DNA of 64,000 nucleotides from JAHFTY01 sp964584785 (GTDB lineage: Bacteria > Acidobacteriota > Terriglobia > 20CM-2-55-15): positions 1 to 64,000 of the forward strand of contig CAZPBY010000041.1 of NCBI GenBank assembly GCA_964584785.1, read 5' to 3'. How positions within the stretch are numbered: position 1 is the stretch's first letter; each line of letters opens with the position of its first letter. The position numbers and the translations under genes were made by a program. Shown here in pieces: positions 1 to 8,393 of this stretch. Below the pieces are notes generated by a model that had not been told where the DNA came from, made no database searches, and was given only the letters and a program-made list of their open reading frames with translations.

Positions 1-59
1 CCGAAGATCTTTACTACTGGATTGTTTCAATTACGGAACTTTGACGGGGCCCTGACGCC

Positions 60-87
60 CTACGGTAGCGGCGGGCTTTGTGACACG
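60..87. repeat. Decayed right half of the palindromic element family
   Basis: The stretch around tagcggcgggctttgtgac resembles the right-hand end of the dispersed palindromic element (consensus cagcgacgggcttcgtgac), matching at about 14 of 17 core positions. No left arm can be aligned with confidence. It sits about 20 nt upstream of the bacilliredoxin start. I infer a decayed copy; the match is short and could be chance. Confidence 0.35.
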
Positions 88-108
88 ACTTTCGGTTAGA
101 ATTTACGG

Positions 109-537
109 ATGGCATATCCTGAAGTTTTGATCCAACCCATGCGTGACGATCTAACCCGCTACGGCGTTGAGGAAACGCGAAGTCCCGAAACGGTCGATGC
201 GGCCATACGCGAAAACGGCACCATCATGGTCGTCGTGAATTCCGTTTGCGGCTGCGCGGCCGGACGCGCGCGCCCGGCGGTGGGTCTCGCTCTGAAACAT
301 TCGGTGCTGCCGGACAAGTCGATCACGGTGTTCGCCGGCGGTGACGTCGAGGCCACGGAGCGCGCCCGGGGCTACTTCAAGGGCTACTTCCCTTCGTCAC
401 CCTCGATTGCGATTTTGCAAAAGGGCAAAATCGTGTTCATGCTCGAACGGCATCAGATCGAAGGACGCGAAGCGCCGGAGATCGCAAAGGACCTCACCAA
501 CGCGTTCGATCGGTTTTGCGTATTGAGAGGGGGATAG
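109..537 (+). CDS. brxB: BrxA/BrxB-type bacilliredoxin
   Basis: This 142-residue protein matches the YphP/YqiW bacilliredoxin family over its full length. The family signature Cys-Gly-Cys is at residues 47-49, following a strand rich in valine, inside a thioredoxin-like fold. Family members remove bacillithiol from mixed disulfides on cytoplasmic proteins after oxidative stress, or act as thiol-disulfide isomerases. Whether this organism makes bacillithiol cannot be seen here. The gene is alone on its strand; the next gene converges on it across a large palindrome. The start ATG at 109 gives the N-terminus usual for the family (MAYPE). I am sure of the family and less sure of the thiol cofactor. 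Confidence 0.9.
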   Translation: MAYPEVLIQPMRDDLTRYGVEETRSPETVDAAIRENGTIMVVVNSVCGCAAGRARPAVGLALKHSVLPDKSITVFAGGDVEATERARGYFKGYFPSSPSIAILQKGKIVFMLERHQIEGREAPEIAKDLTNAFDRFCVLRGG

Positions 538-538
538 G

Positions 539-675
539 AATTTAGAAAGTGAACGAAGTAGAATGCCAATCCGAAAACACAAATCTCCAATTGGACTTGG
601 GGCACACTGACCCATAGTGCCGCAATTCGAGATTTGTGTTTTCGGATCATTTTGCTTCGTCCATTTTCTAAATTT
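539..675. repeat. Long imperfect inverted repeat between convergent genes
   Basis: The arms at 539-587 and 629-675 are nearly complementary over about 47 nt. The blocks aatttagaaa, gaacgaag and ccgaaaacacaaatctc are mirrored by gagatttgtgttttcgg, cttcgtcc and ttttctaaatt. The loop of about 41 nt contains a smaller gcac/gtgc stem. It begins 2 nt after the bacilliredoxin stop and ends about 20 nt before the stop of the convergent oxidoreductase. It could act as a bidirectional terminator, but it is much longer than normal terminators and has no U-tract beyond a few bases, so a miniature mobile element or REP-like sequence is as likely. Confidence 0.75.
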
Positions 676-695
676 CCCGCCTGTCCCTCAGCGGA

Positions 696-3600
696 TTACT
701 GTTCGGACAGTAACTGAGTGAGCCAGAGGTTGCTGAGCTTCTCCTGAACGGTGTTCTGCTGCAATCGAGTGTTGAGGTTTTTGAAGTCCACGCGGTCCAT
801 CGGTTGGTCTTGATTCAGACACGAGAAGATGATCGTCTCTTTGCCCGACGCGGGGTCCACGTGCTTCTGCAGGCACTGGGCGCAAACTTCCTTCATCATG
901 CACTGCATCGGTGAGTTGATGCTGGCAATGGCGACGTGATTCGGTTGAAGGTATGGTTCAAGCACGCCGTGACGGGCGTCTTTGACGGCAGCCATCATAC
1001 GGTCGGAGCCGATAGCGATGATGCGATGAACCGAAGCGAGCGGGACCAACGCTTCGCCGAGTTCCCCGCGGCCGTACGCCAGAATCGCCTGGACAATGTT
1101 GCCGCGGAAGTGCCGGTCCTGCTGGCGTCCGGGCACGATCGGAGCGCCCATGTCCGTGCTCCAGATGACCTGATCGGTCGCCGCTTCGATTTCTTCGCGC
1201 TTGAACAGGTCTTCGCCTTTCTTGTACCCGGCGAAATAAACAACGCGATTCCCTTTTTCGCGCATCTCCTTCGCTATTGAAAACAGCACGGCGTTTCCGA
1301 GACCGCCACCCGCCAACAGGACGTTTTCGGACGGCTCGATGTCGGTCGGCGAGCCGGTCGGGCCCATCACGATGACTGGCTCTCCCGGACGCAGGTAGGC
1401 GCATAAACGTGACGACACACCGAGCTCGAGTGCAATGAGGGAGAGCAGGCCCTTTTCACGATCGACCCACGCGCCGGTCAGAGCGATGCCTTCCATGAGC
1501 AACCGCGTGTCGCGGACGGTTCGCGCGGCCGTTTCAAAATTCTGCAGCCGATAAAACTGGCCCGGCCGGAAACGTCGGGCCGCAGCGGGCGCGTGGACCA
1601 CGACCTCGACGATCGTCTGCGTCAGCCGATGCACGGCATGAACGCGCGCAACCAGCTCCGCATCGAGTTCCCTGGTAAGGCGCTCCCATTGATAATCGCG
1701 TTCCGCTTGTTTGTCCGGATCAAGATTTGAAAGATCAGCGCTAAACAAATTGACAACGCATGGATATCCATCGCGCGCGGATGCCATCGCTTTGACAACG
1801 TTGCCCGCATATTGCGGATGGTTGTCGCCGTAATAACTCACCGTCCGCCCGCTCTTGTTGTACGAAGTAAAGAACCCGCCCGGCGTGTTTTCTCCGACTG
1901 CCTCCAGGGACACGGTTCCGTCGCTGTTGGCCGTGGCTCGATGGGGCGCAAAGAATTTCTTCCTGGCATCCATTTTGAACGTGCCCGGATACTCCTTTTC
2001 GTAAGTAATGTTCGGTGTGGTGCCGGCCGCGACGAGGACCGATCGGGCAGGAAGTTCGACAACACGATTGCCTTCGCCACGAAAGCGAACCGCGGTCACC
2101 GCATTACTCTCGTCGACGATCGCCTCTTCAGGACTCACGTTCTCGACGAAAGTGATGCCCTCTTCGAGCGATTTGATCACTTCCTCGTGATTCAATCGAT
2201 AAGCCGGCGAATCCACCATGCGCTTGCGATAGGCGATCGAGACGCCGCCCCAATTTCGAACCAGCTTCACAAAGTCGGGCTGTTCCTTGGCAGCGGCGGC
2301 GCGCTCGCGTTCGTTGCGGACCGCCGCTCCGTGAGCAAGGAACTCCCTGAGGATTTCAAGTTCACGCGAATTGAAACTCGAAAGCACGGCGGCCTCGCCG
2401 ATTTCCGCCACGAGCTGCTCATAGCGATCGAGCGCTTTTTCAACCTGAACCGGATAATAAGCGAACAGCTCGGTTGCCGTGTCGATCGCCGTCAGACCAC
2501 CGCCGATCACAATGGCCGGCAGCTGCACCTGCAGGTTCGGCAGAGCGGTTCGTTTGAAAGCGCCTGTCAGCTGCAACGCCATCAGAAAGTCCGACGCCTT
2601 GCGAATGCCGTTCGCAAGATTGTTCTTCATATCGATGATGGTCGGACGCCCGGCGCCCGCGGCGATAGCGACGTGGGCGAAGCCGGAGTCCCACGCATCA
2701 TCGAGCGACATCGTCCCGCCGAAGCGGACGCCGCTGTAGATGCGAAGCAGATCACGACGGGCAAGCGTGAGATGCAGGAGCGTCAGGAAGTTCTTGTCCC
2801 AGCGAACGGTGATGCCGTATTCGGAAACTCCTCCGAACCCTTCAAGGACACGTTCGTCAAGAGGCTTGTAGAGATCGGACCAGTTGCGAACCGGTTGCGG
2901 CGATCGTTCAGCGCTTCCGGTCAACGCTTCATCGAGCGGCTCAATTTTCAGTCCGTCGATGCCGACAACACCGAAGCCCTCGTTCACCAGATAGTGCGCC
3001 AGCGTATATCCGGCCGGTCCCATTCCGACGACAAGAATGTTCTTGCCGTTGTAAGGAAGGGGATAGGGACGAGCGATATTCAGCGGATTCCAGCGAGTCA
3101 GTAAACCGTAGATTTCCACACCCCAGGGAAGCTCCAACGTGTCCGTCAGCACGGCGGTTTCGATCTGCGGAATATTGACCGGGTCCTGTTTCTGATAAAT
3201 ACAGGCCTTCATGCAGTCGTTGCAGATCCGATGTCCGGTGCCCGGGCACATGGGATTGCTGATCATGACCAGCGACAGTGCACCAATCGCATCGCCCTGT
3301 TTCCGCATGAAGTGCATTTCGGAAATCTTCTCGTCGAGAGGGCAGCCGGCAAGCGGGATGTCCAGCGGATTGATGACAACACTTCCGTCGGAGGCCCGAA
3401 TACCCTTCGAACAGGTGTCCTTGTCGCGCGCGTGACAGAGGATGCAGTAATGAATCTCGCTCAGGACCTCGCGCGTCGTCATTCGCGGATCTGTCAGGCC
3501 GAAGCCGTCACGACGGCGTAACCGCTCGTCCGGGCCGATCACGGCCTCCGTCAGATCCGCGCGGGGACGCTGAACGCGAACAAGATCGAAGTGATCGATG

Positions 3601-4316
3601 GCTTCGGGAAAACGGAAAGCCACCCAATGCTTGTACGCTCTGTCGTGAAGGTGAAGCGCGGACCACTGCATCAAGGCTTCAATCCAGACGGTGAGAACCT
3701 GACGCGCATCCTTCGAACTGCCTTCGTCTCCGAGCGCATCACGAAGCCGATGGACAAAAGAGTCCAGACGTTCACGCTCTTCTTCGGTACCCTTGTCTCC
3801 AAAAGCACGCTCGGCATCGATCAGCATCGAGCCCGCGGTTGCGGTCGCCAGCTCGGCATCGTGAACGTCGACAGCAGCGAGCGAACGGAGGGCGTGGATT
3901 TGTCCCTCGAGTTTTGAGGTATCCGGCGGAATGGCGATCTTCTTCAAGGCCGGGAGAACCCGTCGACGCACGAAATCGATCTTGAAGCGAAATACGGGAT
4001 TCTGATCCGCGGTGGCATTGGCCAGCGCTTCCGCTTCAGCCTCGACTCCGAAGAGTCGCGTCACGAAGCGGCTGACGTATCCTGCCATCGCCACAAGTAA
4101 TGCGGAAACTTCAACGGAAGCCCTCGGCCCGCCGGGCTCCAGGCGATACGCGTCCCACTTCGAAAAAAGTTCCGGGTTGCCGGCGGCAACCTCCGCGTCG
4201 AAGACGTTCAAGAGATCGCGCAACCGATCTGTTTTGTAAAGGTCCGTGTAGTTGAATCCAGCCACACCGAGACGCAGTTCAACGGAAGGCCTGTCTTTCG
4301 TCTGCGTTATGTCCAT
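696..4316 (-). CDS. Fused NfnB-like/NfnA-like Fe-S flavoprotein oxidoreductase
   Basis: The 1206-residue protein has three parts. Residues 1 to about 280 are helical and unrecognised. Residues about 285-880 resemble the GltD/NfnB flavoprotein family, with two cysteine groups (C291, C294, C302 and C357, C365, C368, C372) suited to [4Fe-4S] clusters, an FAD-binding GMGPAG near 430 and an NAD(P)-binding GGGLTA near 600. Residues about 930-1206 resemble ferredoxin reductase/PyrK/NfnA: an RPGQFY flavin motif, a GGGLGNA nucleotide motif and a [2Fe-2S]-type group C1139, C1145, C1148, C1166. The order matches a fusion of the two Nfn transhydrogenase subunits. Electron transfer between NAD(P)H and a ferredoxin-like partner is inferred. 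It stands alone, with no operon partner. Confidence 0.75.
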   Translation of the reverse strand: MDITQTKDRPSVELRLGVAGFNYTDLYKTDRLRDLLNVFDAEVAAGNPELFSKWDAYRLEPGGPRASVEVSALLVAMAGYVSRFVTRLFGVEAEAEALANATADQNPVFRFKIDFVRRRVLPALKKIAIPPDTSKLEGQIHALRSLAAVDVHDAELATATAGSMLIDAERAFGDKGTEEERERLDSFVHRLRDALGDEGSSKDARQVLTVWIEALMQWSALHLHDRAYKHWVAFRFPEAIDHFDLVRVQRPRADLTEAVIGPDERLRRRDGFGLTDPRMTTREVLSEIHYCILCHARDKDTCSKGIRASDGSVVINPLDIPLAGCPLDEKISEMHFMRKQGDAIGALSLVMISNPMCPGTGHRICNDCMKACIYQKQDPVNIPQIETAVLTDTLELPWGVEIYGLLTRWNPLNIARPYPLPYNGKNILVVGMGPAGYTLAHYLVNEGFGVVGIDGLKIEPLDEALTGSAERSPQPVRNWSDLYKPLDERVLEGFGGVSEYGITVRWDKNFLTLLHLTLARRDLLRIYSGVRFGGTMSLDDAWDSGFAHVAIAAGAGRPTIIDMKNNLANGIRKASDFLMALQLTGAFKRTALPNLQVQLPAIVIGGGLTAIDTATELFAYYPVQVEKALDRYEQLVAEIGEAAVLSSFNSRELEILREFLAHGAAVRNERERAAAAKEQPDFVKLVRNWGGVSIAYRKRMVDSPAYRLNHEEVIKSLEEGITFVENVSPEEAIVDESNAVTAVRFRGEGNRVVELPARSVLVAAGTTPNITYEKEYPGTFKMDARKKFFAPHRATANSDGTVSLEAVGENTPGGFFTSYNKSGRTVSYYGDNHPQYAGNVVKAMASARDGYPCVVNLFSADLSNLDPDKQAERDYQWERLTRELDAELVARVHAVHRLTQTIVEVVVHAPAAARRFRPGQFYRLQNFETAARTVRDTRLLMEGIALTGAWVDREKGLLSLIALELGVSSRLCAYLRPGEPVIVMGPTGSPTDIEPSENVLLAGGGLGNAVLFSIAKEMREKGNRVVYFAGYKKGEDLFKREEIEAATDQVIWSTDMGAPIVPGRQQDRHFRGNIVQAILAYGRGELGEALVPLASVHRIIAIGSDRMMAAVKDARHGVLEPYLQPNHVAIASINSPMQCMMKEVCAQCLQKHVDPASGKETIIFSCLNQDQPMDRVDFKNLNTRLQQNTVQEKLSNLWLTQLLSEQ

Positions 4317-4429
4317 AGGTGATTGTTCGTTGTGGCTGTCGAAGCCAGGCAGGTCGTGAACTCCTAGAAGCTAGATGTAAGGGCCATTCTACCAGATGGA
4401 CGCGCAGATAATGCACGCGGCTTTTGACG

Positions 4430-4831
4430 TCAGCGGCCGCGGTGAAACACCAGGCGGTCGCTGACGATGAAGTTCAGGATCGAGCAGAGGCCGATCGCCA
4501 GTAGATTAGCGCCGATGTAGTTCAGATGAAACCGCGAAACCAGAATCCACATCAACCCGAGGTTGCCCGCCAGGGAAATCATCCCGTTTGCCAGGTTGAA
4601 CCGAACAAGACGCATCGGAATTCCGGTGACGTTTTTCGTACGATCAATCCACGTCCAGCGCTCGTGCCAGACAAAGTTGTGGACGATCGTCGTTTCAACC
4701 GCGAGAAAAGTCGCGACAAGATAGTTCAAACCAAAGCCGCTTTTGAGCAGCGTTAGAACCAATAGCTGGACTCCGACGCCAATAATGCCGACGGCGTTGA
4801 ACTTCAGCCAGTGCGTCAGCACCGTTGTCAC
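4430..4831 (-). CDS. GtrA-like membrane protein
   Basis: This 133-residue protein has four predicted membrane segments and the GtrA-family pattern: an early G-x-x-G-x-x-x-Q helix, a central HNFVWHERWTW loop, and a C-terminal NFIVSDRLVFH. GtrA-like proteins are thought to help move polyprenyl-linked sugars across the cytoplasmic membrane. Its start overlaps the stop of the upstream CDP-alcohol phosphatidyltransferase by 4 nt (ATGA), so the two are translationally coupled. That pairing suggests a joint role in envelope lipid or glycolipid synthesis, but no substrate can be named. Confidence 0.85.
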   Translation of the reverse strand: MTTVLTHWLKFNAVGIIGVGVQLLVLTLLKSGFGLNYLVATFLAVETTIVHNFVWHERWTWIDRTKNVTGIPMRLVRFNLANGMISLAGNLGLMWILVSRFHLNYIGANLLAIGLCSILNFIVSDRLVFHRGR

Positions 4832-5499
4832 TTCACGCGTTCCTCGTCGTACAGACGGGCTGTGTTTCGAATGGCGGATACCACTGCAATCAGAATCATG
4901 CCCGCGATGGCGACCACGCCGGCGACATCACAGAGCAGATAGCGCACACCGGCGACGCTGACGGTCGGCCTCACAAACAGAACGAAGGTTCCGATCGCCA
5001 GAACCAGTCGAAGTTCCGTGGGTCCCCACCATCCGTATGACAGCTTGAAAACGCCGATCGTGTAAGTGGCCAGGTAAACCTCGATCGAGAGGATAAAGTA
5101 AGCGATCAGAACGCCCATCGCAATCTTGCCGCTCATGTAGTTGGAAAGCCCCAAACCGCCAACGAGCGCGAGGGCACCGAAGGTATCGACAATATGATCG
5201 ACGTAAAAGCCGTAACGAGGCCGCTGCTTCTGGCGGAACCGCGCGAGCGTGCCGTCAAGACTGTCGCCGAACCAGTTCAGCGCCAGGCAAACCACCGCGC
5301 CGAAGAGCGCTCGTGAATCGTAGCGGGAAAGGTAATAGCAAACACCTGAGCCGATCATTGCGGTGAAGCCGAGGACGGTCAAGTGGTCCGGACCGATCTG
5401 AATCGGCATTCTTGCGGCAAACCAGAGAAGCGTGCGTTTTTCGAGGGAGGCGAGAAGACTTTCCTGATGACGGGCCGCGGATTTGAACGGGGTGGTCAT
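4828..5499 (-). CDS. CDP-alcohol phosphatidyltransferase family protein
   Basis: This 223-residue integral membrane enzyme carries the full family signature D-x2-D-G-x2-A-R-x8-G-x3-D-x3-D at about residues 79-107 (GDSLDGTLARF ... GFYVDHIVD). The four aspartates bind the metal and the CDP-alcohol. Members transfer a phosphoalcohol group from CDP-diacylglycerol or a similar donor, as in PgsA or inositol-phosphate synthases. The acceptor here is unknown. About six hydrophobic segments are visible. It is followed with a 4-nt overlap by the GtrA-like gene, and a hairpin at 5516-5545 separates it from the RRM gene upstream. Confidence 0.85.
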   Translation of the reverse strand: MTTPFKSAARHQESLLASLEKRTLLWFAARMPIQIGPDHLTVLGFTAMIGSGVCYYLSRYDSRALFGAVVCLALNWFGDSLDGTLARFRQKQRPRYGFYVDHIVDTFGALALVGGLGLSNYMSGKIAMGVLIAYFILSIEVYLATYTIGVFKLSYGWWGPTELRLVLAIGTFVLFVRPTVSVAGVRYLLCDVAGVVAIAGMILIAVVSAIRNTARLYDEERVK

Positions 5500-5515
5500 G
5501 CGGAAACCAAAGGAC

Positions 5516-5545
5516 GTCCCAAAGATGCGCGCGCATCTTCGGGAC
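5516..5545 (-). terminator. Hairpin after the RRM-protein gene
   Basis: GTCCC and GGGAC flank the perfect palindrome AAGATGCGCGCGCATCTT, giving a stem of about 15 bp with one mismatch. It lies 13 nt beyond the stop of the RRM gene and before the start of the next gene on the same strand. There is no U-tract, so termination is inferred from position only. Confidence 0.45.
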
Positions 5546-5558
5546 GCCGCTCATCAAA

Positions 5559-5837
5559 CTACAATGCCTGACGTGCTGTGAAATCCTTTCGCACCATCGG
5601 ACGGGCTTCGTTGACGGTTAATGGACGGCCCGAAAGCGGATATCCATTGAACTGGGCGATCGCGTTATCGGCGTCTTCCGCGCTCATTGAAACGAATCCA
5701 AATCCCTTGGATCGGCCCGTTTCGCGATCAATGATGATGCTGACGGACTCAACAGTACCAACCTGGCCAAACAAATTGGCAAGGTCTTCTTCGGTCGTTC
5801 TAAAGGGCAAATTACCAACGTAGACTTTTTTACTCAT
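5559..5837 (-). CDS. RRM-domain RNA-binding protein (Rbp/cold-shock type)
   Basis: This 92-residue single-domain RNA-binding protein shows RNP2 (VYVGNL, residues 5-10) and RNP1 (KGFGFVSM, about residues 44-51), both with the aromatic residues that stack on RNA. It is the size of the cyanobacterial and proteobacterial Rbp proteins, which bind single-stranded RNA in the cytoplasm and are often cold-induced. The start is supported by AGGAAAG about 6 nt upstream of the ATG. A leader of about 150 nt separates it from the HD-domain gene upstream. I infer a monocistronic gene. Confidence 0.92.
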   Translation of the reverse strand: MSKKVYVGNLPFRTTEEDLANLFGQVGTVESVSIIIDRETGRSKGFGFVSMSAEDADNAIAQFNGYPLSGRPLTVNEARPMVRKDFTARQAL

Positions 5838-5989
5838 GCACTTTCCTGAAAAGTAGGTTTAGGAACATCTCGAAGGCCAGGCAGTGGGATTCCGGGCGGA
5901 AGAGGCTCCTCATTCAAATACCGGGCGGCCCGCAGCCGGGTCGCCAGACACAACGGTTCGAGAGAATAGCACGGAAGGCTCTTCAGGCG

Positions 5990-6586
5990 TCACGGCGTTT
6001 TTGCGAGGAATCCTTTCATGACTGCGTCAGCGAGAAGCTTTTGCGTCCACGTCCAAAGCACGGCAGCGCCTTCGTTCATCGTGGCGTTTTTCGCGACGAC
6101 GCGATCGACAGTGATGGCGTGTTCCTTCCACGAGCCGCCCTGTGTGTAGTAATTATGGAGTTGCGGCAGCATTCGATCGAGTGCCGCGGCAAATCGCGCG
6201 TCCGCACTTTTCCTCGACTCGAATTCATTCCACAGCTGGCGAAACTCTACGGCCTGATCCGGCGGAAGCAATGCGAACAGCCGGTCCGCCGCCGCGCGCT
6301 CGCGTTCGGCTTTGTCGAGCTCGGCCTGGACGTCATAGACAAAAGTGTCGCCGGCGTCGATTTCGACAATGTCGTGAATCAGCGCCATCTTGAGAACACG
6401 CGAGACGTCGATCGGCTCATTCGCGTACTCGGCTAGAACGAAAGCCATCATGGCGAGATGCCAGCTGTGTTCCGCCGTGTTCTCGTTTCGTCTTTCGTTA
6501 ATAAGATACGTGCGCCGGTAAACGTTCTTCAGTTTATCGATCTCGACGATGAATCGAATCTGTTGGTCCAGGCGAGTCCAGTCCAT
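5990..6586 (-). CDS. HD-domain hydrolase, HDDC2/YfbR-like
   Basis: The 198-residue protein has the HD-family metal ligands H40 (TAEHSWH), H71-D72 (LIHDIVEIDAGD) and a later aspartate, in the arrangement of the HDDC2/YfbR group, which are 5'-nucleotidases acting on deoxynucleoside monophosphates. The reading frame stays open for another 151 codons upstream, but that part is antisense to pfkA and looks unlike protein. MDWTRL at 6586 is the start that matches the family. It is divergent from pfkA with a 67-nt gap. Its dNMP substrate is a family-level inference. Confidence 0.85.
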   Translation of the reverse strand: MDWTRLDQQIRFIVEIDKLKNVYRRTYLINERRNENTAEHSWHLAMMAFVLAEYANEPIDVSRVLKMALIHDIVEIDAGDTFVYDVQAELDKAERERAAADRLFALLPPDQAVEFRQLWNEFESRKSADARFAAALDRMLPQLHNYYTQGGSWKEHAITVDRVVAKNATMNEGAAVLWTWTQKLLADAVMKGFLAKTP

Positions 6587-6653
6587 TTCCAGAATTGTAC
6601 CTGTGAAGAGTGACGGCACGAAGCGCGACGCAACTTGAGGCATAATTCTGCGA

Positions 6654-7628
6654 ATGAAACGCATCGCGGTTCTCACCAGCGGGGGCGACGCTCCGGGAAT
6701 GAACGCAGCCGTCCGGGCGATTGTGCGCGCAGGCATCGTTCGTTGTGGATTCGAGGTTTTCGGCGTGCGGCAGGGTTTCGCCGGACTGATTGCGAACGAC
6801 TTTCTACCGCTGACTGCTCGCGACGTCGGAGGAATCATCCAGCACGGCGGAACGTTCCTCGGATCCGCGCGCAGCCAGGAGTTCATGACCGACGAAGGCC
6901 GCCAGGAGGCGCTGCGGCACGTTCGTGATCGCGGAATCGAGGGGCTGGTGATCATCGGCGGCAATGGATCGCAGCAGGGAGCCTTCGCGCTTTCGCAAAT
7001 GGGGATGCCGGTCGTGGGCGTGGCTTCAACGATCGACAACGACCTTTACGGATCGGACATCACGATCGGCGTGGACACAGCGCTGAACATCGCTCTGGAA
7101 GCCATCGACAGACTGAAGGTCACGGCGTCGTCGCACAAAAGGGCGCTTCTCGTCGAAGTCATGGGGCGTCACTGCGGTTACCTGGCGCTGATGGCCGGTA
7201 TCGCCGGAGGCGCTGAGGAGATCGTCATCCCGGAAAGGGAACGGACACCGGAAGTTGTTTCCAGCAGCATTCACGAAGCGTACGAACGAGGCAAGAAACA
7301 CGCGCTGGTCGTCGTCGCCGAAGGAGCCAAGTTCAACGCCGAACGCCTGCTGGGATACTGCCGTGAACACAGCGAACGCCTGGGTTTCGAGATGCGCGCG
7401 ACGATTCTCGGTCATGTTCAGCGCGGAGGAACACCCACGGCCGCCGATCGGCTCCTGGCGTCCCGGTTGGGCAACGAGGCCGTGGAGTTGTTGGCACGAG
7501 GTCGCCACGGCGTTCTCGTCGGAATGACGAAAGGCGAAATCACGACGACATCGCTCAAGGATGTCGCCGGTCGCCAGAAGCAGCTCGACCTTTCGATGCT
7601 CGATCTCGCTCAGACGCTTTCGGAATAA
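6654..7628 (+). CDS. pfkA: ATP-type 6-phosphofructokinase
   Basis: This 324-residue cytoplasmic enzyme phosphorylates fructose 6-phosphate in glycolysis. The N-terminal GGDAPGMN loop, the catalytic STIDND segment (D128) and MGRHCGYLA are all present. The residue that separates ATP- from pyrophosphate-users is glycine (G105), favouring ATP. The neighbouring metal-binding position is asparagine (IGGNGS, N104) where the Bacillus enzyme has aspartate, a variant worth noting. Length and motif order are normal for the short bacterial form. It is followed 29 nt later by fabG on the same strand. Confidence 0.93.
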   Translation: MKRIAVLTSGGDAPGMNAAVRAIVRAGIVRCGFEVFGVRQGFAGLIANDFLPLTARDVGGIIQHGGTFLGSARSQEFMTDEGRQEALRHVRDRGIEGLVIIGGNGSQQGAFALSQMGMPVVGVASTIDNDLYGSDITIGVDTALNIALEAIDRLKVTASSHKRALLVEVMGRHCGYLALMAGIAGGAEEIVIPERERTPEVVSSSIHEAYERGKKHALVVVAEGAKFNAERLLGYCREHSERLGFEMRATILGHVQRGGTPTAADRLLASRLGNEAVELLARGRHGVLVGMTKGEITTTSLKDVAGRQKQLDLSMLDLAQTLSE

Positions 7629-7657
7629 CAGCGGTTTAATCAGGAACTGGGGGTTGA

Positions 7658-8383
7658 ATGTTTACAGGCAAGACGGCAATTGTGACTGGTGGTAGTCGCG
7701 GCATCGGGAGGGCGATTGTTTTGGCGTTGGCGCGGGAAGGGGCGAGAGTGGCCTTCACTTACGCCCAAAACAAAGCCATGGCGGACGAAATCGCGAATGG
7801 CGACACCATCATCGGATTCCAGGCAGACGTCACGAATATGGATCAGGCCAGGGACGTCGTCAAACAAGCAAAGGAAAAGTTCGGACGCATCGACATGCTG
7901 GTCAACAACGCAGGAATCACCCGGGACAAGCTGCTTGCCTTGATGAGCGAAAAGGACTGGGACGATGTCATCGACACCAATCTTAAAGGCGTCTTCACGA
8001 TGACCAAACCCGTTGTCGGGACCATGCTGCGGCAGCGCTCAGGCGCCATCCTGAACGTGACCTCGATCAGCGGAATCGTCGGAATGCCGGGACAGGTCAA
8101 TTACTCGTCGTCGAAGGCCGGCATGATCGGATTTACGAAAGCGCTCGCCAAGGAAATCGCAAAAGCCCGAATAACGGTCAACGCGCTTGCTTTGGGTTTC
8201 ATCGAAACGGACATGACCGCCGTCCTCAACGAGGAGTACAAAACCAGGGCGCTCGAACAGATTCCCGCTGGACGTTTCGGGAAGGCGGAGGAAATCGCAG
8301 AGATTGCTCTGTTCCTGCTGTCACCGAAGGCCAGCTACGTCACGGGCCAGGTGATTCAAATCGACGGCGGTCTTGCGATTTGA
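7658..8383 (+). CDS. fabG: 3-oxoacyl-ACP reductase, short-chain dehydrogenase
   Basis: This classical 241-residue SDR has the nucleotide loop GGSRGIG (residues 11-17), NNAG (83-86), active-site serine near 136-138 (TSISG), Y149 and K153 in YSSSK, and the C-terminal VTGQVIQIDGG. The pattern is that of FabG, which reduces 3-oxoacyl-ACP with NADPH in fatty acid elongation. It is not beside other fab genes, so a different 3-oxo substrate remains possible. The stop lies 10 nt from the stop of the convergent deaminase gene. Confidence 0.88.
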   Translation: MFTGKTAIVTGGSRGIGRAIVLALAREGARVAFTYAQNKAMADEIANGDTIIGFQADVTNMDQARDVVKQAKEKFGRIDMLVNNAGITRDKLLALMSEKDWDDVIDTNLKGVFTMTKPVVGTMLRQRSGAILNVTSISGIVGMPGQVNYSSSKAGMIGFTKALAKEIAKARITVNALALGFIETDMTAVLNEEYKTRALEQIPAGRFGKAEEIAEIALFLLSPKASYVTGQVIQIDGGLAI

Positions 8384-8393
8384 TTCCTGAAGA

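Noticed and set aside
1812..3104. Long plus-strand open frame inside the Fe-S flavoprotein gene
   Set aside because: It is antisense to a convincing 1206-residue enzyme, has no ribosome site and a composition typical of a shadow frame in GC-rich coding DNA.
6587..7039. Upstream extension of the HD-domain protein by 151 residues
   Set aside because: The extension is antisense to pfkA, and family alignment starts at MDWTRL.
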